Origin: Planctomycetaceae bacterium
GTDB taxonomy: Bacteria > Planctomycetota > Planctomycetia > Planctomycetales > Planctomycetaceae
Direction of reading: 5' to 3'
NCBI GenBank assembly: GCA_002722955.1
Contig: PBMZ01000083.1
Location: 1-64,000, forward strand
Length of the DNA: 64,000 nt
The position numbers and the translations under genes were made by a program. The notes below the pieces were generated by a model that saw only the letters and a list, made by a program, of their open reading frames with translations, was not told the DNA's origin and did no database searches. Below are positions 18,548-25,744 of this stretch, piece by piece; within the stretch, counting starts at the first letter, position 1; the number at the start of each line of letters is the position of its first letter.

Positions 18548-19135
18548 ATGAACACCGTTGAGACAACTCGGCCAAGCCTTCTGGTTCGGATTCGCGACCT
18601 GCGAGACGAACTGGCATGGAGTGAGTTTGCGCGGCTGTATACTCCGATGATTTACCGCTTTGCTCGACAGAGCGGATTGCAGGACGCGGACGCTTCCCTA
18701 GTCACTCAAGACGTATTGGTCACGGTGGCGCGAACAATTCATCGATTCGAATACAACCGAGAAAGCGGCTCCTTCCGAGGCTGGCTAAAAACGGTGACGC
18801 GTTCGCGGTTGGCCGACTTCATGAGAGCGCAAGGAAAGCATATCCGAGGCAGCGGCGACACGGGCGTTCAACAAGTGATCGAGGAGCAGTCGGATTCCGA
18901 TCACCCCGATCTTTGGGAGCGCGAGTACCGCCGCAGCCTGTTCGAGTGGGCGGGTGAACAAATTCAGTGCGAGGTCGAAGATCGAACCTGGCAAGCGTTT
19001 TGGCGAACATCCGTCGAAGGACAAGAGACGACGGTCGTTGCCGACGCCCTGAAAATGTCGACCGGTGCGATTTATATTGCTCGCAGCCGCGTCTTGGCGC
19101 GATTGCGGGAAGAAGTTCGTCGGATCGAGGAATAG
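18548..19135 (+). CDS. ECF-type RNA polymerase sigma factor (planctomycete type)
   Basis: A 195-aa sigma-70 family protein. Region 2 covers about residues 22-95 (AWSEFARLYTPMIYRFARQS, DADASLVTQDVLVTVART, FEYNRESGSFRGWLKTVTRS). Region 4 covers about 140-190 (WQAFWRTSVEGQETTVVADA, then MSTGAIYIARSRVLARL as the recognition helix). It directs transcription of an unknown regulon. The next gene, 73 nt downstream, is a transmembrane Ser/Thr kinase with an anti-sigma-like zinc motif. Such sigma/kinase pairs are typical of planctomycetes. The pair is divergent from the glycosidase operon. Confidence 0.93.
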   Translation: MNTVETTRPSLLVRIRDLRDELAWSEFARLYTPMIYRFARQSGLQDADASLVTQDVLVTVARTIHRFEYNRESGSFRGWLKTVTRSRLADFMRAQGKHIRGSGDTGVQQVIEEQSDSDHPDLWEREYRRSLFEWAGEQIQCEVEDRTWQAFWRTSVEGQETTVVADALKMSTGAIYIARSRVLARLREEVRRIEE

Positions 19136-19151
19136 GACGAGGTCAAAGATA

Positions 19152-19174
19152 CCCGGCTTCTCCAAGAAGCCGGG
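19152..19174. repeat. GAAGCCCGG-family palindrome, perfect 10-bp stem
   Basis: CCCGGCTTCT and AGAAGCCGGG are separated by 3 nt in the gap between the sigma factor gene and the kinase gene. On the shared transcript this would form a strong hairpin 35 nt before the kinase start, which could attenuate or set the relative expression of the two genes. It is one of five copies in the window. Confidence 0.8.
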
Positions 19175-19208
19175 CATCTAGAGCCCCACGCAGTTTTTGG
19201 AGAATCCA

Positions 19209-22200
19209 ATGTCAACTCAGCTAGCATGCCCAGAGCCTGGTGTCATTCGAGATCTGCTTCATGGCGAGTTACCCGAATCAGAATTCGAAGGTCTTTCCGA
19301 ACACTTCGATTCCTGTGCGGCCTGCTGCCAACAGTTCGATGCCGAGGCATCCGACCCCGAGTTCTTTACGGATGTCGCCCAGCAGTGCAACGATACGAAC
19401 GAAATCAAGGCGACGGCGATCGACCGGTTGATGCGAGACATTCCCGATCAGCTCAGCAGCGCCGCCGATCCCGCTTCAGTGGCCGAGTGGTCGATCGATG
19501 CTGTTGCCGAGTTCCTCGAGCCGAGCGAAAACCGCGAGCATCTTGGCCGGCTGGGAGCCTACGAAGTCGTCGAGGTCATCGGTCGTGGTGGCATGGGTGT
19601 TGTGCTTAGAGGCATCCACACCCAACTGAATCGAGTCGTCGCGATCAAAGTGCTGGCTCCCGAATACTCGTCGAACCCGAACGCTCGCCGACGATTCTTC
19701 CGAGAAGCTCAAGCAGCTGCTGCCGTCAGCCACGATCACGTAGTCACGATTCATGCGGTTCATGAGTCGGAGCGTTTGCCGTATCTAGTGATGGAATTCG
19801 TCGCGGGTGAATCGCTGGATCAATGTGTTCGCCGTGCGGGTGCGTTGTCGCTCGAGCAAATCTTGTGGATCGGACGGCAGACGGCACTGGGATTGGCGGC
19901 CGCCCACGAAGTTGGTCTTGTCCATCGAGACATGAAGCCTGTCAACATCTTGCTGGAAAACGGAATTCAGCGTGTGCGAATCACCGACTTCGGTTTGGCG
20001 CGCACAGTCGACGATGTGGCGATCACTCAGTCGGGAACAGTTGCCGGGACACCACTATATATGTCACCCGAACAGGCCAGTGGTGACACTGTCGATCATC
20101 GCTCTGACTTATTCAGTCTTGGCAGCGTGATGTACGCGATGTGTACAGAGCGTCCAGCATTTCGTGCTCAATCAACGATTGCTGTGATTCGTCGAGTTTG
20201 CGACGAGTCACCGCGGGCCATCCGTGAGATCAATCCAAACATTCCTTCTTGGTTGGCCGACATCGTCGACCGAATGATTGCCAAGCGACCCGATGATAGC
20301 TTCCAAGACGCTGCGGAAGTGGCCGCGTTGCTGGGCGAGCACCTTGCCCATTTGCAAGACCCCGAACACGTGCCGCCACCCGCAAGCGTTGCCGTGAACA
20401 ACGCCGCGAAGCCCACTTCCCAACCACGGCGATTGCTGTTGTTGCTCGCGTTGGTAGTCGGATTGGTCACGATTGGCGTCACGGAAGCGTCGGGCTTTAC
20501 GAACTTGCGAGAATACTTGGGCGTCATCTTGCGGCTTGAGACGGAAGAGGGGACGCTTGTCGTTCAGATCGAGGACCCGAATGTTAAGGTCTCGGTCGAC
20601 GGAAACGAGATCGTTGTTGACGGTGTCGGAGTCCAAGAACTACGCCTGAAACCCGGCAAGCATCAATGGACAACGAAGCGTAACGGCACATCCAGCACTC
20701 AGTGGGTCACCATCGAACGCGGCGGAAAGGCGATCGTTCGTGTGCAACAGTTGCCACCGAAAAACGCTAAGCCAAAACCGACCGCACCAGGTAGTCCTGG
20801 GGGATTGCCAATCATTAGCCCGCGTGCGCCAGAAACATCACCTGGACTACCCGGTACGCCAGGCGCGGCTCCCGTCATACCGCATCAGCCACATTACGAC
20901 GGATTGGTGTTTCCCTTGCCAGAGAACATTTCACGGCTTTACAGCGGCCAGCCATTTGAAGGTCCGGACGGCTTGCACAAGTTCACAGAAGTGCCCTCTT
21001 ACCTCTGGGGACAACGCTGCGCAACAGCGATCCGAGAAGGTGGCCGTTTGATGTTCAATGTGAAGACCTACGGCCGCAAGCCTCGCCGACAACGCGTCTG
21101 GCTGCTGATTTCTCGCTGGGATGCCAACACAGAGAAGACTCGCGAAATTGGCTTCGCTTTCGACACGCGAGAGTCGTTGATGGAAAAAGGATGGAAGCCC
21201 TCCGCGACGCTCGTCAGTGAAAACATCAAGACAAAGCAACGTCAAAAGTGGTCGGTCATGTATCAAGACGTCGATCCTAATCGAGGTTTAGTCATCCATA
21301 CGCACTCGACTGTCACACCGATGGTCGTGTGGGGTTCTGTCGACATGAACGGTGTTGTTGTCGACGCTCAATGGGATCAACACGTCGAAACGTTTAAGAA
21401 GGGGGCAACCGTTCCGCTGGGCAACGGACATCATGTCTTCAACGAGATTCCCGGTTACCTTGACGGGCTGCTCTACACGAAGCGAAACGGATATCAAGGT
21501 ATCACGCACTTTAGCGTCAAGTATCCGCAACGTGTCTTCGTGGCTCTGTATGATTGGCGTCACATGTACGACGGAAACTCGTCAGGCGATTGGCACAGAG
21601 AATTGGTCACCAAAGAAGACATGACCAAGCTCGGCTGGAAAGAGGTCGCCGTGCTGAAGGCGAATCACTCGGACTCGAAACAAGAGGGCAAGAATTGGCA
21701 CCTCTACATGCGAGATTGCAAAGGCGGCGACACTTTCGCACTTCGCAACCACAAGTATCAAGCCCCGATAGTGTTCGGATCGCCTGAGCGAAAAAGGCAG
21801 ACACCAATGCCAATCGATATTGGTGCCCCCGCGACCAGCTCGAAGCCTCCCCAGCTAACGACACCCATCGTCTCCGGTGCGAAGCCCAAAGCCAAGCCAA
21901 ACGTGATCGAGTTGCCACGCCAAGACGCAAAAACCCAAGTCGGCCCAACGTACAAAGAGTCCAAGATACTCAGCGCCGGTGGCGACTTGACCGAATTGGT
22001 TGACCTTCACTCTTTGTATGTGTTGCTTCGAGATGGTCGACACCGGCACCCAAAAGTTCGTCCTGGCGGCAATGACTATTTGATTGGCCAGATCAACGAA
22101 CCGGTGAGTGAACGCAATCCCTTACAAAACCAAGGTGGCGATATCGAAGTCAGTGGTTTTCAACGAACTGGAAATCGAGTCACGGTTAAGCTGCGGCGAT

Positions 22201-23645
22201 CGAAAACTGGAGAACCTACCACGCAAGGGTTTTCGGCGTTCTTTCGAATTCCGATTCCGCCACTTCCACCTGGCAATTACGAGGTCGATGCATCGTTTGA
22301 GAACAGCGACATACACGCCAAGGGAACCTTCCGCATCGTCCCGTCCGATCCAATTGGCCAGGAATTGAAGTCGCTCGCCATCGAGGCGATTTTTAGTAAG
22401 CCGACTTTACAGAAGCCAGATAACGTCGCTCGCAACACGCAAGTTGCAGGAATTGATCTTGGAATGTTGTTGACGCGAACAGCTCAAATGGCAGACCTGA
22501 AGTCATTTCCTACTGAGTTAAAACTGAAGAGAGACTACGTCTCGATGTTGAGCGAAAAGAGAAAGATATGGGCCTTGTGTGCGCTCTTGAACCAACGTGA
22601 CATGCCGACCCGCATGGATGCATTGACCGCCTTGGTGAAGATCGGTGATCACAACATCGTTCCCGTCTTACTTGCTTTGGCGAAGCAAAAGAGTCACCTG
22701 GGTGACCCGGAGCTCGTTTCGGCCTTCCTGGCATTGGCAAAGGAAAAGAGATTCTTTTCCGAGCCTTTCATCAACTTGAAGAAGCAACAGCCATTGGGTG
22801 ATCAGTTATTGTTTCGGTTTCTCTTGATCCGATCATTGACGGAACTGACGGGCGTTAAACTAATCGAAGATTCGCTGTTCAAACAGATCGAGACCAAGTC
22901 CAAAGTCAAGAAGGGTGAGATTCTGAACATCAATCAGAATGAGGAACTCCTCAACTTGGTGGCGAAACCGATATCGCTCAAGCCGATCGACGAATGGTTG
23001 CGCACGGTTTACCTTGCCGACACGCAAACCCAAGCGGCCATTCCGTACCCGGATGATGCAGTCACAGGCTTGATGGGACGGATTGTCGCTGATGCAAAAG
23101 ATACGGGACATATTATCCATTACCCGCACGCGACCTTCTTCGAGCACAGTGAGCTTCCTGAGTCAGTGCTCAACAGCAATAGCTTCTCGATTGCTTTGGA
23201 TGGATACATCGATGTCCCGCAAGACATGACGGTTCATCTTTGGCAAGCCGGCGGCGGAGTCAGCGGAGACGTCAATTGGCTCTATGTCGATGGCACGGAA
23301 GTCTGCGTCACCGGTGATGATCGCGGCAAGAACTTCTCGGGCGAGCTCCATTTGCTCAAGGGCTTACACCAAGTCCGCTGGGTTTTAACTGGTGGCACAT
23401 TCCGAACGAACATCCTGGCATTTGTCGATCCCAAGAATGGCAAGCTTCTGCAAATGATCAACAAGGGCCAAGCCGTCACGCGCCGTGCGGACAATGACAA
23501 GCTGATCGAGATCAAACCTGGAGCCACCGGCTGGCCAATCCGCGAAAACTGGTTGCCACCCATCGTCGATGAGGTGAATCCTCGAAACGCCAAGGCAAAG
23601 AAAGAAGCGGCAAAGAAAGAAGAGCCTGCCAAGGCGGGGTTTTGA
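19209..23645 (+). CDS. Transmembrane Ser/Thr protein kinase with N-terminal zinc anti-sigma motif and duplicated extracytoplasmic sensor domain
   Basis: A 1478-aa protein. The ATG at 19209 is preferred over the in-frame TTG at 19197 because GGAG sits 6 nt before it. Residues 32-39 (HFDSCAAC) form an Hx3Cx2C zinc motif as in anti-sigma factors. The kinase domain spans about 114-375 and is complete: GRGGMG, VAIKVL, HRDMKPVN, ITDFGLA, SPEQ. One membrane helix lies near 405-425 (LLLLLALVVGLVTIGV). A Pro-rich linker leads to two tandem related domains (about 570-715 and 725-860, each with F-x-E-[VI]-P-x-Y-L). Further beta-rich and helical regions follow, then a PA14-like domain near 1320-1420. The Lys/Ala-rich tail is KKEAAKKEEPAK. 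It probably senses an external ligand and controls the adjacent ECF sigma factor. Confidence 0.93.
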   Translation: MSTQLACPEPGVIRDLLHGELPESEFEGLSEHFDSCAACCQQFDAEASDPEFFTDVAQQCNDTNEIKATAIDRLMRDIPDQLSSAADPASVAEWSIDAVAEFLEPSENREHLGRLGAYEVVEVIGRGGMGVVLRGIHTQLNRVVAIKVLAPEYSSNPNARRRFFREAQAAAAVSHDHVVTIHAVHESERLPYLVMEFVAGESLDQCVRRAGALSLEQILWIGRQTALGLAAAHEVGLVHRDMKPVNILLENGIQRVRITDFGLARTVDDVAITQSGTVAGTPLYMSPEQASGDTVDHRSDLFSLGSVMYAMCTERPAFRAQSTIAVIRRVCDESPRAIREINPNIPSWLADIVDRMIAKRPDDSFQDAAEVAALLGEHLAHLQDPEHVPPPASVAVNNAAKPTSQPRRLLLLLALVVGLVTIGVTEASGFTNLREYLGVILRLETEEGTLVVQIEDPNVKVSVDGNEIVVDGVGVQELRLKPGKHQWTTKRNGTSSTQWVTIERGGKAIVRVQQLPPKNAKPKPTAPGSPGGLPIISPRAPETSPGLPGTPGAAPVIPHQPHYDGLVFPLPENISRLYSGQPFEGPDGLHKFTEVPSYLWGQRCATAIREGGRLMFNVKTYGRKPRRQRVWLLISRWDANTEKTREIGFAFDTRESLMEKGWKPSATLVSENIKTKQRQKWSVMYQDVDPNRGLVIHTHSTVTPMVVWGSVDMNGVVVDAQWDQHVETFKKGATVPLGNGHHVFNEIPGYLDGLLYTKRNGYQGITHFSVKYPQRVFVALYDWRHMYDGNSSGDWHRELVTKEDMTKLGWKEVAVLKANHSDSKQEGKNWHLYMRDCKGGDTFALRNHKYQAPIVFGSPERKRQTPMPIDIGAPATSSKPPQLTTPIVSGAKPKAKPNVIELPRQDAKTQVGPTYKESKILSAGGDLTELVDLHSLYVLLRDGRHRHPKVRPGGNDYLIGQINEPVSERNPLQNQGGDIEVSGFQRTGNRVTVKLRRSKTGEPTTQGFSAFFRIPIPPLPPGNYEVDASFENSDIHAKGTFRIVPSDPIGQELKSLAIEAIFSKPTLQKPDNVARNTQVAGIDLGMLLTRTAQMADLKSFPTELKLKRDYVSMLSEKRKIWALCALLNQRDMPTRMDALTALVKIGDHNIVPVLLALAKQKSHLGDPELVSAFLALAKEKRFFSEPFINLKKQQPLGDQLLFRFLLIRSLTELTGVKLIEDSLFKQIETKSKVKKGEILNINQNEELLNLVAKPISLKPIDEWLRTVYLADTQTQAAIPYPDDAVTGLMGRIVADAKDTGHIIHYPHATFFEHSELPESVLNSNSFSIALDGYIDVPQDMTVHLWQAGGGVSGDVNWLYVDGTEVCVTGDDRGKNFSGELHLLKGLHQVRWVLTGGTFRTNILAFVDPKNGKLLQMINKGQAVTRRADNDKLIEIKPGATGWPIRENWLPPIVDEVNPRNAKAKKEAAKKEEPAKAGF

Positions 23646-23652
23646 TGTTTTT

Positions 23653-23742
23653 GAATAGCGATTGATGATTGGCGATTTTTGAATTCGAAGTAAGAAAGCA
23701 GCGTACCTGACTTCGAAAATCAAAAATCATCAATCGCTATTC
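23653..23742. terminator. Long inverted repeat between convergent genes
   Basis: GAATAGCGATTGATGATT at 23653-23670 is repeated inverted and perfectly (18 bp) at 23725-23742, with partly complementary AT-rich sequence inside (ATTTTTGAATTCGAAG / CTTCGAAAATCAAAAAT). It fills the 102-bp gap between the kinase gene (plus) and the Gfo/Idh/MocA gene (minus). A bidirectional terminator is the simplest role. The left arm starts with the same TTTTTGAATAG as the inverted repeat at 63494. Confidence 0.75.
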
Positions 23743-23747
23743 CACCG

Positions 23748-24794
23748 CTAACTCAACACAATCGTCTTCTTCCTCCGAGACGATTCCAACATCGACAACA
23801 CCGCTTCAACACCAGCTCGACCGTCCGCCGCGCGTCCCTCGCCGCCGTCTTCGCCGTTGATGGTGTTGACGAAGGCTTGCACTTGATCGCAGTACGCGCC
23901 CATGCGATTCATCGAGAATGCGGCATTCGAATCATCGTGCCCGACGGGTGGTTGTTGAAAGATGACCTCCCACTTGTCATCGCGGCCGACTTGTAATTTG
24001 TCATAAGGATCCAAGTCGATGATTCCTTCGTCGCCCATAAATCGAAAACGAAACGCTTCGCCGCCAAAGCCTGGTGATGGCAACACACTAGACGACCAAT
24101 AAGAGACCATGGCGCCGTTCGTCATCGATAGCAGTGCCATCGTTGTATTCTCGTTGGGATTCTCTTCTCGAAACGTTCCACTGTTCGCGGCGATGGTGGC
24201 CAGTTCGGCACCGATCCACCAACGGCACAGATCAATGTTGTGCGGGGCGCTGTTGATGAGGTGAGCGATGCTGCGAGGATCTTTCCACCAACCCCAATCA
24301 CCGCCGAAGCCTTCGTCATCGCGCATCGCGGTGATATCGAATAGTGCCGACATTTCGACGCAGCGGATTTCTCCGATCGTGCCTGATTGAATCAAATCAC
24401 GCGTTCGATAATTCGATTCTCGAAAGCGTTGGTGATAACCGACGGACAAAACCAAACCGCGACTCTCGAAAGCTTCGATCATTTTGTCGCAGTCTTCCAT
24501 CGTTGTCGCCATCGGCTTTTCGACAAGCACATGCTTGCCCGTTTCCGCGGCCTGAAGAGCCTCGTCGCAATGACAATAGTGCGGCGTCGCAATGATGATG
24601 GCGTCAATGTCGTCACGGTCGATCAACGCTCGCGGATCGGATTCGCAGTCGATGTCGTAATCGGCAGCAAGCTTCTCGGCTCGACTCCCACCAGCGACAG
24701 CAACAATTTCCGTCGAATCCAAACGAGCCGCCGCATCAACATGAGTTCGACCCATAAACCCTGATCCCGTGACACCGATTCGAATTGTCGTCAT
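23748..24794 (-). CDS. Gfo/Idh/MocA family NAD(P)-dependent oxidoreductase
   Basis: A 348-aa protein. The Rossmann dinucleotide site is IGVTGSGFMGRTHVDAA (residues about 6-22). IDAIIIATPHYCHCDEALQA and KHVLVEKPMATTMEDCDKMI (with the conserved EKP Lys) follow. The C-terminal beta-sheet domain has GWWKDPRSIAHLINSAPHNI, and its His in SAPHNIDLCRWW is in the catalytic position. It oxidises or reduces a sugar, inositol or amino-sugar; the exact substrate is unknown. It is cytoplasmic, with no signal. It is divergent from a short-chain dehydrogenase gene across about 100 bp, so both could serve one pathway. Confidence 0.94.
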   Translation of the reverse strand: MTTIRIGVTGSGFMGRTHVDAAARLDSTEIVAVAGGSRAEKLAADYDIDCESDPRALIDRDDIDAIIIATPHYCHCDEALQAAETGKHVLVEKPMATTMEDCDKMIEAFESRGLVLSVGYHQRFRESNYRTRDLIQSGTIGEIRCVEMSALFDITAMRDDEGFGGDWGWWKDPRSIAHLINSAPHNIDLCRWWIGAELATIAANSGTFREENPNENTTMALLSMTNGAMVSYWSSSVLPSPGFGGEAFRFRFMGDEGIIDLDPYDKLQVGRDDKWEVIFQQPPVGHDDSNAAFSMNRMGAYCDQVQAFVNTINGEDGGEGRAADGRAGVEAVLSMLESSRRKKTIVLS

Positions 24795-24898
24795 GCTAGA
24801 CCTCGATTTGATTCATGTTGATTTAACAGGGATTGGATTCCGTTTGTGATCCTCAAAACGAAATCCTCAACCCATCGAATAAGCAAAAGGAAAGCAAA

Positions 24899-25636
24899 AT
24901 GCAACTCGAAGGACAAGTGGCGCTGATCACTGGCGGCGGGCGCGGAATCGGCAAGGCAATGGCACTGGCGTACGCTCAAGCGGGAGCTGACGTAATCGTC
25001 GTCGCTCGTCGAACCGACGAGATCGACGCGGTCGCCCAAGCCATCAACGATCTCGGACGTCAAGGCGTTGCGATCACATGCGATGTCGCTGACAGAGGCG
25101 CTTGCGAAACAGTCATCCAAAAAGTGAGCGACCGATTTGGGCAACTTGATATTCTTGTCAACAACGCCGGTGGTGGGCTTGAGCGAAAACCGGTTGGCGA
25201 GGACAACGCCGAGACTTGGAAGGCCGTCATCGACATCAATCTGCTGGGAACATACTACTTTTCCCGAGATGCACTGCCGCTGCTCCGACAGTCAGAAGCT
25301 GGCAAGATTATCAACATCGGGTCGGGCATGGGCCATGAAGCTCGCCCCAACAATAGTTCGTACAACTGTGCAAAGGCGGCTGTCTGGATGCTGACGCGTT
25401 GCATGTCGTTGGAACTTTGGGACGACGGCATCACCGTCAATGAAATCATTCCGGGGCCCGTCTATACCGAGTTGACCGAAGACATTTTCGAACAAGGCAA
25501 AACACACCCTGCTATTCCCAGCGAGTGGGTGAAGGACCCCGACGACTTGATCCCGATCGCAATGTTCTTGGCAACTCAAGCGGCCAATGGTCCAACCGGG
25601 CAGTCGTTCAGTTTGGCTCGCCGACCAGTTTGTTGA
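24899..25636 (+). CDS. Short-chain dehydrogenase/reductase (SDR)
   Basis: A 245-aa classical SDR. The cofactor motif is VALITGGGRGIGKAMALAYA (TGxxxGxG). LDILVNNAGGGLE (NNAG) follows. The catalytic Ser is near IINIGSGMGHEARPNNSS, with Tyr and Lys in SYNCAKAAVW (YxxxK). The PG motif is NEIIPGPVYTEL. The ATG at 24899 is chosen because AAGGAAA is 7 nt upstream and the fold begins at once; the longer frame adds an unrelated tail. The C-terminus (QSFSLARRPVC) is a little short of typical SDRs and lacks the usual final Gly-Gly. The substrate is unknown. Confidence 0.92.
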   Translation: MQLEGQVALITGGGRGIGKAMALAYAQAGADVIVVARRTDEIDAVAQAINDLGRQGVAITCDVADRGACETVIQKVSDRFGQLDILVNNAGGGLERKPVGEDNAETWKAVIDINLLGTYYFSRDALPLLRQSEAGKIINIGSGMGHEARPNNSSYNCAKAAVWMLTRCMSLELWDDGITVNEIIPGPVYTELTEDIFEQGKTHPAIPSEWVKDPDDLIPIAMFLATQAANGPTGQSFSLARRPVC

Positions 25637-25684
25637 CGGTGACACTTCGAGCCCGCTGCTTGATCCGCTAAAATGCGGCTGCAA

Positions 25685-25715
25685 AGAAGCCCGGATTTTT
25701 CAAAAAGCCGGGCTT
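25685..25715. repeat. GAAGCCCGG-family palindrome upstream of the WD40 gene
   Basis: GAAGCCCGG and CCGGGCTTC (perfect 9-bp arms) flank an AT-rich centre (ATTTTTCAAAAAG), which is itself self-complementary. It lies 30 nt before the WD40 start codon, between it and the SDR gene, so it may end SDR transcription or form a leader hairpin. Confidence 0.75.
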
Positions 25716-25744
25716 CCAAAACCACACTTAGGGAGGCCGAAGTC

